Source: Anaerotruncus massiliensis (ex Togo et al. 2026)
GTDB taxonomy: Bacteria; Bacillota; Clostridia; Oscillospirales; Ruminococcaceae
DNA: 64,000 nucleotides
Direction: 5' to 3'
NCBI RefSeq assembly: GCF_900199635.1
Contig: NZ_LT962687.1
Location: 32,501-96,500, forward strand
Under the pieces are notes generated by a model. That model saw only the letters and a list, made by a program, of their open reading frames with translations, was not told the DNA's origin and ran no database searches. The first letter of the stretch is position 1. Each line of letters opens with the position of its first letter. The position numbers and the translations under genes were made by a program. Of this stretch, positions 38,774 through 47,041 are shown in pieces.

Positions 38774-40756
38774 TCAGCGGGCGAGCAGCTCGGAGATTTC
38801 GCGGGGAAGACGGCGCTTGACCAGCTCCAGCCAGGATTTCTCGAGGTTTTTGGCGGTGACGACCGCCGGCACGGTGACGATGTGGGGCAGGGGCTGCTTG
38901 CCGAGCAGGCTGCACGCGCAGGCCAGCGCGGCGGCGCGCCCGGTCTCATAGGAGCGGGGGCAGCTGACCGCGGTGATGTTTTTTTCGGCCGCGAGCAGCT
39001 TGGCCACGCCGTAGTCGAGCCCCGCGGCGACGACCGCGACGTCCGGGCGCGAAAGCTCGCGCAGCGCGGCGGCCGCGTCGGCGGCGAGCCGTTCGTCGCT
39101 CGCGTAGAGGCCGTCGATTTCGGGGTGGGCCTCCAGCAGGCCGCGGATGAGGGGGGCGTTCCCGCAGGGGCTGTAGAAGTCCCGCCGCGCCACCGTCTCG
39201 AGCTGGGGGAACTCCTCGGCGATGATGCCGGTGGCGGAGAGGTCGCGCTGCCGGGTACAGAAGGACTGCGCGCTGCCGTAGAGGAAGCCGAGGCAGCTCC
39301 CGCCCCGGCGGAGCACCTCGGCGGCGAGGAGCTTGCCCGCGGCGCGGCCGTTTTCCGACTCGTTGGCCGCGACGCAGGTGTCGTAGGAGAAGGGCGGCAT
39401 CGAGGCGGGCACGTCCCCCGCGAAGACCAGCCGGATGCCGCTCCGGCAGAGCTTGCGGTAGCGGTCGAGCTCCCGCCCCTCCAGCACTGGCAGGCAGACG
39501 ATCGCGTCGGGGTGCATGGCGGCGAGGCTGTCCAGCTGGATCTTCTGGAGCTGCGCGTCCTGTTGGGCGTTGACGGTGCCGAGCACCCCGATGCCGAGCG
39601 CGGCGAAGCCGTCCCGCATCCCCTGCGCGAGCAGGCGGGAGGAGAGGGAGCGCTCGTCGTTGATCGAGATGCAGACCGAATAGCCGCGGTGCTGCACCTC
39701 CTCGATCTCCGCGTCGGTGAGCTCCAGCAGCTCGGCCCGCCCGGCCTGCGCGCCCGACGGGCCGCGCGCCAGCGTGCGGGTCGATTCCCCGAGGATGAAG
39801 TCGGCGGAGATCAGCCGGTGCCGCCGCTCGTTCCCGCCGAGGATGAGCTCGCGGATGCCGGCCACCAGCTCGCGCACCTTCATGTCCACCCGCGTGATGT
39901 TGGGGAAAAAGACCTTTGCGATGTACATGTCGCCGATCGTGATGAGGGAGAGGTCCTGCGGGAACTGCAGGTCGTTGAGGCGGATGTAGTCCATGATGTG
40001 CATGGTGGCGCCCGTCTCGGCGGTGATGACCGCGGTGATTCCCGGATGCGCCTGGAAGCAGGCGCCCAGCTGGCGGACGAGCTCGTCCCGGCTGTAGGTG
40101 TCGTCGATCGTCCAGAAGTGGCCGTCGTCGAAGGCGAGCCCGTACTGGCGGCAGGTCTCATGCGCGGCGGAGAGGACCGACTGGTTGATGAAGGAGCTGC
40201 TCTGGCAGGCGAGGAAAGCGATGTCGGCGTGCCCCCGGTTAAGCAGGTGGCGGAGGGCGAGCCCCACGGCGTGGGGATAGTCGAAGTTGATGTAGTAGCA
40301 GTTTTCCCGCTCGGTGGGGATGTGGTTGATGAAGATCGTCTGCACCGGCGGCGGGGCGCCGCCGTCGTCCCGGATCTCGACCGAGTAGTGCACGATGGCG
40401 GTGTCGAGGTGGTAGAGGCGGACATACTCGAGGAAATCCTTCCACGCCAGGCGCTGCTCGGTGACGATCGCGACGATCCGCACCCGCTTGTCGAGCAGCT
40501 CGGCGGCCAGGCAGTCGGCGAGGTCGGAGGCGTAGCTGCCCCGGATGCTGCTTAAAAAGATGCCGGCCACGCGCATCCCGCAGAGCTTCTGCCGGTGGGA
40601 GACCCGCAGCGGGGTGTAGCCGAGCTCCCCGACGGCGTGCATCACCCGGTCGGCAAGCTCGGGGCGCACATAGCGGGTCTTGTTGATCACGTGGGAAACG
40701 GTGGTGGCGGACACGCCGCTCCGCCGCGCCACGTCCTGGATCGTTATCATCTGCAT
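38774..40756 (-). CDS. LacI-family regulator with two tandem periplasmic-binding-protein sensor domains
   Basis: A 660-residue regulator, about twice the usual LacI length. The N-terminal LacI HTH (about 4-58) starts ITIQDVARRSGVSATTVSHVIN. A first PBP-like sensor (about 60-335) of the LacI/GalR type follows. A second sensor (about 360-645) has the layout of ribose-type binding proteins: GFAALGIGVLGTVNAQQ, PDAIVCLPVLEGRELD, IDGLYASDERLAADA and a C-terminal AVSCPRSYETGRAAAL block. No signal peptide occurs, so both sensors are cytoplasmic. The reading frame is continuous. It faces the codB-codA-tudS operon across a 500-base spacer and probably controls it. ATG 40756 follows a GGGGGATGCAG-type site. 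Confidence 0.85.
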   Translation of the reverse strand: MQMITIQDVARRSGVSATTVSHVINKTRYVRPELADRVMHAVGELGYTPLRVSHRQKLCGMRVAGIFLSSIRGSYASDLADCLAAELLDKRVRIVAIVTEQRLAWKDFLEYVRLYHLDTAIVHYSVEIRDDGGAPPPVQTIFINHIPTERENCYYINFDYPHAVGLALRHLLNRGHADIAFLACQSSSFINQSVLSAAHETCRQYGLAFDDGHFWTIDDTYSRDELVRQLGACFQAHPGITAVITAETGATMHIMDYIRLNDLQFPQDLSLITIGDMYIAKVFFPNITRVDMKVRELVAGIRELILGGNERRHRLISADFILGESTRTLARGPSGAQAGRAELLELTDAEIEEVQHRGYSVCISINDERSLSSRLLAQGMRDGFAALGIGVLGTVNAQQDAQLQKIQLDSLAAMHPDAIVCLPVLEGRELDRYRKLCRSGIRLVFAGDVPASMPPFSYDTCVAANESENGRAAGKLLAAEVLRRGGSCLGFLYGSAQSFCTRQRDLSATGIIAEEFPQLETVARRDFYSPCGNAPLIRGLLEAHPEIDGLYASDERLAADAAAALRELSRPDVAVVAAGLDYGVAKLLAAEKNITAVSCPRSYETGRAAALACACSLLGKQPLPHIVTVPAVVTAKNLEKSWLELVKRRLPREISELLAR

Positions 40757-40900
40757 CCCCCCTTTCCATGATAAACCGGCGGCGGGGCCCCGTCAATTTG
40801 AAAGGGGGCCGCGGTGAAAAATCGGAGCTTTCCAGTAAAGGGCAGGGGGGCGCTTTGTTCACAATGACCATCCGGCGGGTAAGAAATGGAACAAATGAAG

Positions 40901-40917
40901 TTAAATGCGCAAATAAA
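40901..40917. promoter_or_regulatory. Candidate operator 1 upstream of codB
   Basis: TTAAATGCGCAAATAAA occurs here and again at 41070. The core TGCGCA is palindromic with a central CpG, as in LacI-family operators. It lies close to the divergent regulator gene. Confidence 0.5.
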
Positions 40918-41069
40918 GATGTTTCGTTGTGATTCTACGAACCGGTCTCCGGTCTAAAACGCCGGATTTCGGCCGCCGGGCGGGAAAGCGGCCGAATAAA
41001 AAGTGCAATTTCCGATTCCGAATTGTGGTTTTTTCATATCCGTCAGGGCCGGATTGGGGGTATGGAAAA

Positions 41070-41086
41070 TTAAATGCGCAAATAAA
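41070..41086. promoter_or_regulatory. Candidate operator 2 upstream of codB
   Basis: Second exact copy of TTAAATGCGCAAATAAA, 169 bases from the first (about 16 helical turns), and about 70 bases upstream of the codB promoter. ATGGAA precedes both copies. Confidence 0.5.
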
Positions 41087-41152
41087 ATGGGGATTTGAAC
41101 GAAAAACCCATAAAAATCATGGAATATATTGGGAGTATTATACAAGCGTGAT

Positions 41153-41181
41153 TTGACAGGCAAAATTCCTGCTGATACGAT
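41153..41181 (+). promoter_or_regulatory. codB-codA-tudS promoter
   Basis: Consensus TTGACA (41153-41158) and TACGAT (41176-41181), spacer 17. Confidence 0.7.
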
Positions 41182-41257
41182 GGGTTCAAATGCGGGGGAT
41201 CGGCAAAAAAAGAGACAGATTTGGCGATTCACCACAGAACGAATAAGGAGGGTTCCT

Positions 41258-42541
41258 ATGAAACTGGAACGGGAAGGCATCCAAATCATCCCCGAATCGG
41301 AACAGAAAACCGGACTTTGGGACATGGCGTTCGTCTGGTTCTGCGCCAATGTGGCGGTTCCGCGCCTGCTGATGGGCGGCTCGATGGCCGGGCTCGGCTT
41401 CGCGCGCGCGGCCGCCATGCTGCTGTGGGGCAACGTGCTCGTCATCCTTCCGCTGCTCGCGCTCGGCGTCATCGGCTACAAGGTGCGCATCCCGACCATG
41501 GCGGCCGCCCGCATGACCTTCGGCATCAAGGGCTCCTACGTCCCCGCCATCGCCAACGCGGTTCAGCTGATCGGCTGGGGCGCGTCTGTCACCGTCGTCT
41601 GTGGCAGCTCGATCGACGCGGTGGTCTCCGCCATGACCGGCTACAGCAACATCACGCTCTGGATCATCCTGACCGGCATCGTGCAGCTGCTCATCACCGC
41701 CTACGGCTTCCGTTCGATCACCTGGCTTCAGCGGGTGTCGGTGCCGCTGCTGGCGCTGCTGTCGATCTACGCGGCCTACCTCATGATCAAAAACTACGGT
41801 TGGAGCAACCTCACCGCCTTCCGCCCCGAGAGCCCGATGCCCATCATGCTCGGCATCGACGTGCTCGCGGCCAACGCGTTCGCATGGGGGCCGATGGTGT
41901 GCGACTACACCCGCTACGCGAAAAACAAGTCCTCCTCCAGCGTGGGCACGCTGATCGGGTCCCTCGCGGGCGCGGCGGGCTTTATGTTCGTCGGCATGAT
42001 CTCCTCAATCGTGACCGGCGACCCCAACCCCTCCTCGATGCTCGTGTCGCTCGGCCTGGGCGTCCCCGCCCTGCTCATCATCATCCTTTCGAGCGTCACC
42101 ACCAACGTCATGAACCTCTATTCCTCCGCGATCTCCTTCGTCAACGTCTTCCCCAAGATCGAGCCGTGGAAGATCATCGTGGGCGGCGGCGTCGCAATCA
42201 CCGGCGTGGCGGTCATCCCCAACCTGATCGGCCACTTCATCCAGTTCCTCACGATCGTCGGCTCGATCTTCGTGCCGCTGATCGCCATCCTGCTCGTCGA
42301 CTACTTCCTGCTCAAAAAGCAGCAGGTCGACGCGGAACAGCTGCTGGTGGACAACGCCTCCTCCAGCTACTGGTATAAAAACGGCTTCAACGTCCGCGCG
42401 ATCGTGATCTGGCTTGTCGGCGTGGCGATCTTCAACATCCTGCCCCACGTCGCCCCGACCATCGGCGCCACGGTCCCGACCTTCCTGCTGATCGCCGTCG
42501 TCTACTTTGCGGTCGAAAAGCTTTCGCCGCGCAAGGCGTAA
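41258..42541 (+). CDS. codB: Cytosine/purine permease (NCS1 family)
   Basis: A 427-residue, roughly 12-helix nucleobase symporter. The N terminus GLWDMAFVWFCANVAVPRLLMGG matches the family's first helix, and the loop RMTFGIKGSYVPAIANAVQLIGWGA carries substrate-contacting residues. It precedes a cytosine deaminase by 12 bases, which fixes cytosine (or an analogue) as the probable substrate. ATG 41258 has AAGGAGG 7 bases upstream; the in-frame extension to 41129 runs over the promoter. Confidence 0.9.
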   Translation: MKLEREGIQIIPESEQKTGLWDMAFVWFCANVAVPRLLMGGSMAGLGFARAAAMLLWGNVLVILPLLALGVIGYKVRIPTMAAARMTFGIKGSYVPAIANAVQLIGWGASVTVVCGSSIDAVVSAMTGYSNITLWIILTGIVQLLITAYGFRSITWLQRVSVPLLALLSIYAAYLMIKNYGWSNLTAFRPESPMPIMLGIDVLAANAFAWGPMVCDYTRYAKNKSSSSVGTLIGSLAGAAGFMFVGMISSIVTGDPNPSSMLVSLGLGVPALLIIILSSVTTNVMNLYSSAISFVNVFPKIEPWKIIVGGGVAITGVAVIPNLIGHFIQFLTIVGSIFVPLIAILLVDYFLLKKQQVDAEQLLVDNASSSYWYKNGFNVRAIVIWLVGVAIFNILPHVAPTIGATVPTFLLIAVVYFAVEKLSPRKA

Positions 42542-42553
42542 GGAGGAGAGAAG

Positions 42554-43837
42554 ATGCGGGAAGAACTGTTCGTCAAAAACGCCCGTCTGCGCGGCAGGGA
42601 CGCGCTGCATGACATCCACATCCGCGAGGGGAAATTTTACCGCGTCGCGCCCGCCGCCGTGCTGGCCGCGCCCGAGGACGCGCGGGTGATCGATGCGGGC
42701 GGAAGGCTCGTGATTCCGCCCCTCTGCGACCCCCACCAACACCTCGACGCCACGCTGAGCGTGGGAAATCCCCGCTACAATATGAGCGGGACCCTGCTGG
42801 AGGGCATTCAGATCTGGGGGGAGCGCAAGCAGACGCTCACCAAGGAGATTATCAAGGAAAACGCGATCAAGGCGATCAAATGGGAGGTTGCCAACGGCGT
42901 GCTGCGCATGCGCACCCACGCCGACGCGACCGACCGCAGCCTGCTCACCGTGGAGGCGCTCGCCGAGGTGCGCGAGGAGATGAAGGACCTCGTGGACCTG
43001 CAGATCGTCGCCTTCCCACAGGACTGCGTCTTCACCTTCGAGGGCGGGACCGACCTGATGGACCGCGCGATGCGGATGGGCTGCGACGTGGTCGGCGGCC
43101 TGCCCTACATCGAGTTCTCGCGGGAGGACGGGGTCGCGGACGTCAAGTTCGCCTTCGACCTCGCGGAGAAGTACGGGGCGCTCGTGGACATCCACTGCGA
43201 CGAGAACACCGACGACCAGTCGCGGTTCGTCGAGGTGGTGGCGCGCGAGGCGATCGTGCGCGGCATGGAAGGCCGCGCGACCGCCAGCCACACGACCGCC
43301 ATGCACAACTACAACAACGATTACGCCTTCAAGCTGATGGGGGTTTTGCAGCGGGCGAGCCTCAACATCATCACCAACCCCTATCCCAACTCGGTGCTCC
43401 AGAACCGGACCGACGGCTATCCCCGCAGGAGGGGCTGCACGCGGGTGGACGAGCTGCTCGCGGCGGGGGTCAACGTCTGCATCGGGCACGACGACCTGAT
43501 GGACCCCTGGTACCCGATGGGCAAGGGCTCGATGCTCGGCGCGGCCAACCTGCTGATGCACACCGCGCAGCTCAGCGGCTACGACCAGATCGGCCAGCTG
43601 CTGGATATGATCACCGTCAATTCCGCCCGCACGATGTGCCTGGAGGATTACGGCATTGAGGAGGGCAACTCCGCCGACTTCGTGGTGCTCGACGCGGACA
43701 CCCCCTTCGACGCGGTCCGCCTCACCTGCGAATGCCTCTATGTGGTTCGCCGCGGAAAGATCGTCTGCGAGACGGAGCCCGCGCGCCGCGAGCTCCGGTT
43801 CGGCGGGCGGACCGAAACCATCGATTTCAAGCTCTGA
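42554..43837 (+). CDS. codA: Cytosine deaminase
   Basis: A 427-residue amidohydrolase that aligns closely with E. coli CodA. Metal ligands fall at the same numbers: H61 and H63 in HQHLD, H214 in HCDE, D313 in GHDDLMDPWYPMG. E217 and Q156, used for cytosine binding and catalysis in CodA, are also in register, as is the SHTTAM block (245-250). It deaminates cytosine to uracil. It is coupled with codB upstream and the tudS-like gene downstream. Confidence 0.95.
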   Translation: MREELFVKNARLRGRDALHDIHIREGKFYRVAPAAVLAAPEDARVIDAGGRLVIPPLCDPHQHLDATLSVGNPRYNMSGTLLEGIQIWGERKQTLTKEIIKENAIKAIKWEVANGVLRMRTHADATDRSLLTVEALAEVREEMKDLVDLQIVAFPQDCVFTFEGGTDLMDRAMRMGCDVVGGLPYIEFSREDGVADVKFAFDLAEKYGALVDIHCDENTDDQSRFVEVVAREAIVRGMEGRATASHTTAMHNYNNDYAFKLMGVLQRASLNIITNPYPNSVLQNRTDGYPRRRGCTRVDELLAAGVNVCIGHDDLMDPWYPMGKGSMLGAANLLMHTAQLSGYDQIGQLLDMITVNSARTMCLEDYGIEEGNSADFVVLDADTPFDAVRLTCECLYVVRRGKIVCETEPARRELRFGGRTETIDFKL

Positions 43838-43884
43838 CCGCCGGATACGGCGGAGAACCATAACATCTGGAAAGAAGGGTCCGT

Positions 43885-44469
43885 ATGTCACTGCAAAGGG
43901 AGGATTCCCGGAGTAAAAAGATCATCTTCGTATCGAGCTGCCTGCTCAACACCAACAACAAGGTGCGCGACCTCGCGCGGTACGGCGGGTTCAGCCTCGA
44001 CGTGGTCAAGATCCTGCACAAATACGACCTCGGCATGCAGCAGATGGACTGCCCCGAGACGCTCTACCTCGGCATCCAGCGCTGGCAGCACACCAAGAAC
44101 CTCTACGACAACGTCGGCTTCCGCCGCTTCTGCCGCCAGATCGCGGTGCGCAACGTCGACTACATGGAGAGCTACGTGCAGATGGGCTACCAGACGGTGG
44201 CGGTGCTCTCCTGCAACGGCTCCCCGACCTGCGGCGTCACGCTGACCAGCCACAATGACGACTGGGGCGGCCCGCCCAAGGACCTCGACTACGGCGACGC
44301 GCTCGTCGAGGGCACCGGCGTCTTCATCGAGGAACTGCAGAAGGAGATCATGGAGCGGGGCATCCTGATGCCGCCCTTCTACGGCCTCAACCTCGACGAA
44401 CCCGCGAAGCCCTTTGAAAAAATCCTTTCCGAGTTCGAGCAGTTCATCGCCGACCTCATGGAAGCCTGA
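43885..44469 (+). CDS. TudS-related putative desulfidase (DUF523-like)
   Basis: A 194-residue protein related to TudS/DUF523, the [4Fe-4S] enzymes that remove sulfur from thiouracil-type bases. The three cluster-ligand motifs are recognisable: C19 in SSCLLN, C56 in DCPE and C116 in SPTCG; the extra cysteines C83 and C110 are not part of the core set. The RYGG segment near residue 32 replaces the usual RYDG. It is the third gene of codB-codA-tudS, so a role in recovering uracil from thiolated pyrimidines is inferred, not shown. ATG 43885 follows AGAAGGG. Confidence 0.72.
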   Translation: MSLQREDSRSKKIIFVSSCLLNTNNKVRDLARYGGFSLDVVKILHKYDLGMQQMDCPETLYLGIQRWQHTKNLYDNVGFRRFCRQIAVRNVDYMESYVQMGYQTVAVLSCNGSPTCGVTLTSHNDDWGGPPKDLDYGDALVEGTGVFIEELQKEIMERGILMPPFYGLNLDEPAKPFEKILSEFEQFIADLMEA

Positions 44470-44491
44470 ACCGGCGAACCGATCCTCAACG

Positions 44492-44532
44492 AAAGAAGCG
44501 CCCGGCGCGTATGCGCCGGGCGCTTCTTTTTT
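44492..44532. terminator. Bidirectional terminator between tudS-like and aroK
   Basis: AAGAAGCGCCCGGCGC pairs with GCGCCGGGCGCTTCTTTTTT around GTAT; on the minus strand it ends in CTTTC and also follows aroK. Confidence 0.9.
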
Positions 44533-44538
44533 GCAGAA

Positions 44539-45051
44539 TCAGAGGGCCGGCCCCCGCTCCGCGCGGATGCGCGCGACCGCCTCCGCGACCGCTTCGGGCC
44601 CGGCGGACGCGTCCGCGACGGCGTTTGCGGCGGCGAGATAGGCGGGGCGGCGGGCGTCGAAGAGGGCCCGAAGCTCCTCCGGGGAGCTGCGCCGCACGAT
44701 CGGCCGGTCGCTGCCGCGGATGCGCTCCAGGCAGGCGTCGAACGGCGCGTCGAGAAAGACGACGAGGTCGCGCGGGGAGAGGGCCTCCCGGTTGCGCGGG
44801 TAGGTCAGCGCGCCGCCTCCCGTCGAGACGACGCAGTCCGCGCGTCCCGCGAGGGCCCTGACCGCCTCGTGCTCGAGGTCGCGGAAACGCGCCTCGCCGT
44901 ATTCGGCGAAGATGGCGGGGATCGCCATGCCCGCCTCCGCCTCGATTTCGGCGTCGAGGTCGGCGTACTCCATCCCGAGCCGCCGGGCGAGCAGGGTGCC
45001 CACGGTCGTCTTGCCGCAGCCCATGAAGCCGCAGAGGATGATGTTGTTCAT
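44539..45051 (-). CDS. aroK: Shikimate kinase
   Basis: A 170-residue P-loop kinase for the fifth step of the shikimate pathway. The Walker A motif is GFMGCGKT (8-15), the shikimate-binding DLDAEIE and STGGGAL blocks follow, and the lid contains GSDRPIVRR. ATG 45051 overlaps the aroE stop (ATGA). It is the last gene of fabD-aroE-aroK on the minus strand. Confidence 0.95.
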   Translation of the reverse strand: MNNIILCGFMGCGKTTVGTLLARRLGMEYADLDAEIEAEAGMAIPAIFAEYGEARFRDLEHEAVRALAGRADCVVSTGGGALTYPRNREALSPRDLVVFLDAPFDACLERIRGSDRPIVRRSSPEELRALFDARRPAYLAAANAVADASAGPEAVAEAVARIRAERGPAL

Positions 45052-45890
45052 GGCGTTTGCTCCTTCAGCAGCAGGTACGCGGCCATCTCCTCGACGATCC
45101 TTCCCACGGCGCGGTCGGAAAACCGGGTGCCGTGCCAGATCTCGTGGGCGATCGCCGCCTGCCAGACAAGCATCTCCATGCCGCCGACCGCCTTGACGCC
45201 GCGTTCGCGCGCATGGCGCAGGAGCAGCGTCTCGGAGGGGTTGTAGACACAGTCGAAGACGGTGTCCACCCCGTCGAGGAGGGCGGGCGGCACCGGGCAG
45301 GCGTCCGTGTTCGGGTACATGCCCACGGGGGTGCCGTTGATGAGCAGCGAAAAGCGGCCGTCGAGGGCGTCGATGCCGCGCACCGAAAGCTCCGCCCCAA
45401 GCTTTTCCCGCGCCTCGCGCAGGAGCTCGGAGGCCTTTTCGCGCCCGCTCTCCCGCACGGCCACGGTCACCCGCGCGCCCTGCCGCGCGCACTCGAGGGC
45501 GAACATCCGTCCCACCCCGCCCGCGCCGAGCACGCAGATGTCGCCCGCGATGGCGACGCCGTGCGCGCCCAGGGCGCGCAGAAAGCCGCCACAGTCGGTG
45601 TTGTCACCGACCAGGCGGCCGTCCGCATTATGCACGGCGTTGACCGCGCCGAAGAGGCGCGCGGCATCGCCGAGGGAGTCGAGCAGGGGGATGACGGCGC
45701 GCTTGTGGGGGATCGTCACGTTGAAGGCGGCGAGCTCCCGCAGGGTATCCGCCCGGGACGCGAGCTCCTCGGGAGGAATATCGAGAAGCGCGTAGTCCGC
45801 GTCGAGGCCCTCCAGCGCGAAGAGGCGCCGGTGGATCTCGGGGGAGAGCGAATGTCCGAGCGGGTGTCCGATCAAAGCATACCGTTTCAT
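45048..45890 (-). CDS. aroE: Shikimate dehydrogenase
   Basis: A 280-residue NADP-dependent enzyme reducing 3-dehydroshikimate. Substrate-binding HSLSPEIH lies near residue 13, the catalytic Lys in NVTIPHKRAV, the conserved NTDCGGF block mid-protein, and the Rossmann loop is VLGAGGVGR. It is coupled to aroK by a 4-base overlap and lies 33 bases after fabD. Confidence 0.95.
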   Translation of the reverse strand: MKRYALIGHPLGHSLSPEIHRRLFALEGLDADYALLDIPPEELASRADTLRELAAFNVTIPHKRAVIPLLDSLGDAARLFGAVNAVHNADGRLVGDNTDCGGFLRALGAHGVAIAGDICVLGAGGVGRMFALECARQGARVTVAVRESGREKASELLREAREKLGAELSVRGIDALDGRFSLLINGTPVGMYPNTDACPVPPALLDGVDTVFDCVYNPSETLLLRHARERGVKAVGGMEMLVWQAAIAHEIWHGTRFSDRAVGRIVEEMAAYLLLKEQTP

Positions 45891-45923
45891 AGGGCCCGGG
45901 CTCCTTATATCAATTGTCGGGAA

Positions 45924-46841
45924 TTACAGGGTTTCGCGCAGCTTTTCGACCGCGCTGGGCTTCTCGATGTTGCAGGCGCTGACCTGCTTGAAGCCGCGCT
46001 TGATGAGGGAGGTGAGCACCTTGTTGGGGCCGAGCTCGATGAACATGTCGACGCCGTCGGCCACCATGTCGGAGACCTCCTCGTGGAAGTGCACGGGGGA
46101 GACGAGGTGCTGGATGAGGTACTGGCGCAGGTCGGCGTCCGGATGGATCTGCCGGCCGGTGATGTTGGAATAGAAGGGGATCGCCAGCGGGTGGAAGGCG
46201 ACGTCCGCGATCGCCTCGGAGAACTCCTGCGCGGCGGAGGCCATCAGCTTGGAGTGGAAGGCGCTGGACACCGCCAGCTTCTTGGCCTTGTAGCCCATCT
46301 CGGCAAGCGCGTTGGCGGCGGCCTCGGCGGCGGCGTTTTCACCCGCGATGACCGTCTGGGTGGCGTTGTTGTAGTTGACGGGCAGGACGTAGCCGGGGGT
46401 CTCCTTGCAGACGCGGGCGATCGTCCGCTCGTCGCTGCCGAGGATCGCGTACATGCTGCCGGGGTTCTTGTCGGCGGCGCGCTGCATCGCGATTCCGCGC
46501 GCGGCGATCATCCGGAAGCCGTCCTCGAGCGAGAAGGCGCCCGCCGCGGTCAGCGCGGCGTATTCGCCCAGTGAGTGGCCCGCCACGGCGGAGGGCTCGC
46601 ACATCTGGGAGACGACCGAATAGGCGGCCATCGAAACGGCAAAAATAGCGGGTTGGGAAATCTTCGTCTGCGCGAGGGTTTCGGCGTCGCCTTCGAAGGT
46701 GACCTTCGCCAGGTCGAACCCGAGCACGTCGCTGCCGCACTCATAGACGTTGCGGACCGACTCAAAGCTGTCGTACAGCTCCTTGCCCATGCCCGGGTAC
46801 TGGGAGCCCTGGCCGCTGAATACAAAAGCTAACTTCGACAT
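45924..46841 (-). CDS. fabD: Malonyl-CoA:ACP transacylase
   Basis: A 305-residue transacylase loading malonate onto acyl carrier protein. FVFSGQGSQYPGMGKELY opens the fold, the nucleophile is Ser90 in GHSLGEY, and the catalytic His lies in SSAFHSKLM. ATG 46841 has GAGGGG 7 bases upstream; 20 residues further upstream in frame are unlikely. Unusually it is split from the other fab genes, heading a minus-strand operon with aroE and aroK, while fabH-K-G-F-Z run the other way from a shared control region. Confidence 0.95.
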   Translation of the reverse strand: MSKLAFVFSGQGSQYPGMGKELYDSFESVRNVYECGSDVLGFDLAKVTFEGDAETLAQTKISQPAIFAVSMAAYSVVSQMCEPSAVAGHSLGEYAALTAAGAFSLEDGFRMIAARGIAMQRAADKNPGSMYAILGSDERTIARVCKETPGYVLPVNYNNATQTVIAGENAAAEAAANALAEMGYKAKKLAVSSAFHSKLMASAAQEFSEAIADVAFHPLAIPFYSNITGRQIHPDADLRQYLIQHLVSPVHFHEEVSDMVADGVDMFIELGPNKVLTSLIKRGFKQVSACNIEKPSAVEKLRETL

Positions 46842-46911
46842 CAATAACCCCTCATTCCTATAAAAGTTGACCGTGTCCGGGCAAAAAAAGAAAATATTCA
46901 CAAATTAATAG

Positions 46912-47006
46912 TTGACAAATTGGCCCGGTTGACGGTATGATAACAATCGAAATATAACAACTGTTACATTTTTGCCCATTATAGCACAAAGAAATTCATG
47001 ATGCAA
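46912..47006. promoter_or_regulatory. Face-to-face promoters and shared candidate operator for fabD and fabH
   Basis: Plus strand: TTGACA (46912-46917) and TATGAT (46936-46941), spacer 18, for fabH. Minus strand: TTGCAT (47006-47001) and extended TGC-TATAAT (46983-46978), spacer 17, for fabD. The two start sites face each other, and the first roughly 20 bases of each transcript are complementary. Between the -10 boxes lies an inverted repeat, TAACA-AC-TGTTA (46955-46966), and a related TAACAATCG, a plausible single operator for both. It does not match the FapR consensus. Confidence 0.6.
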
Positions 47007-47041
47007 TAGGCAAAATGTAAAAACGATAATGAGGAGACGCC

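Noticed and set aside
38774-40756. Frameshifted fusion of two neighbouring genes (LacI regulator plus binding protein)
   Set aside because: The frame is continuous with uniform codon use, no internal ribosome site is evident at the domain junction, and the second domain lacks a signal peptide.
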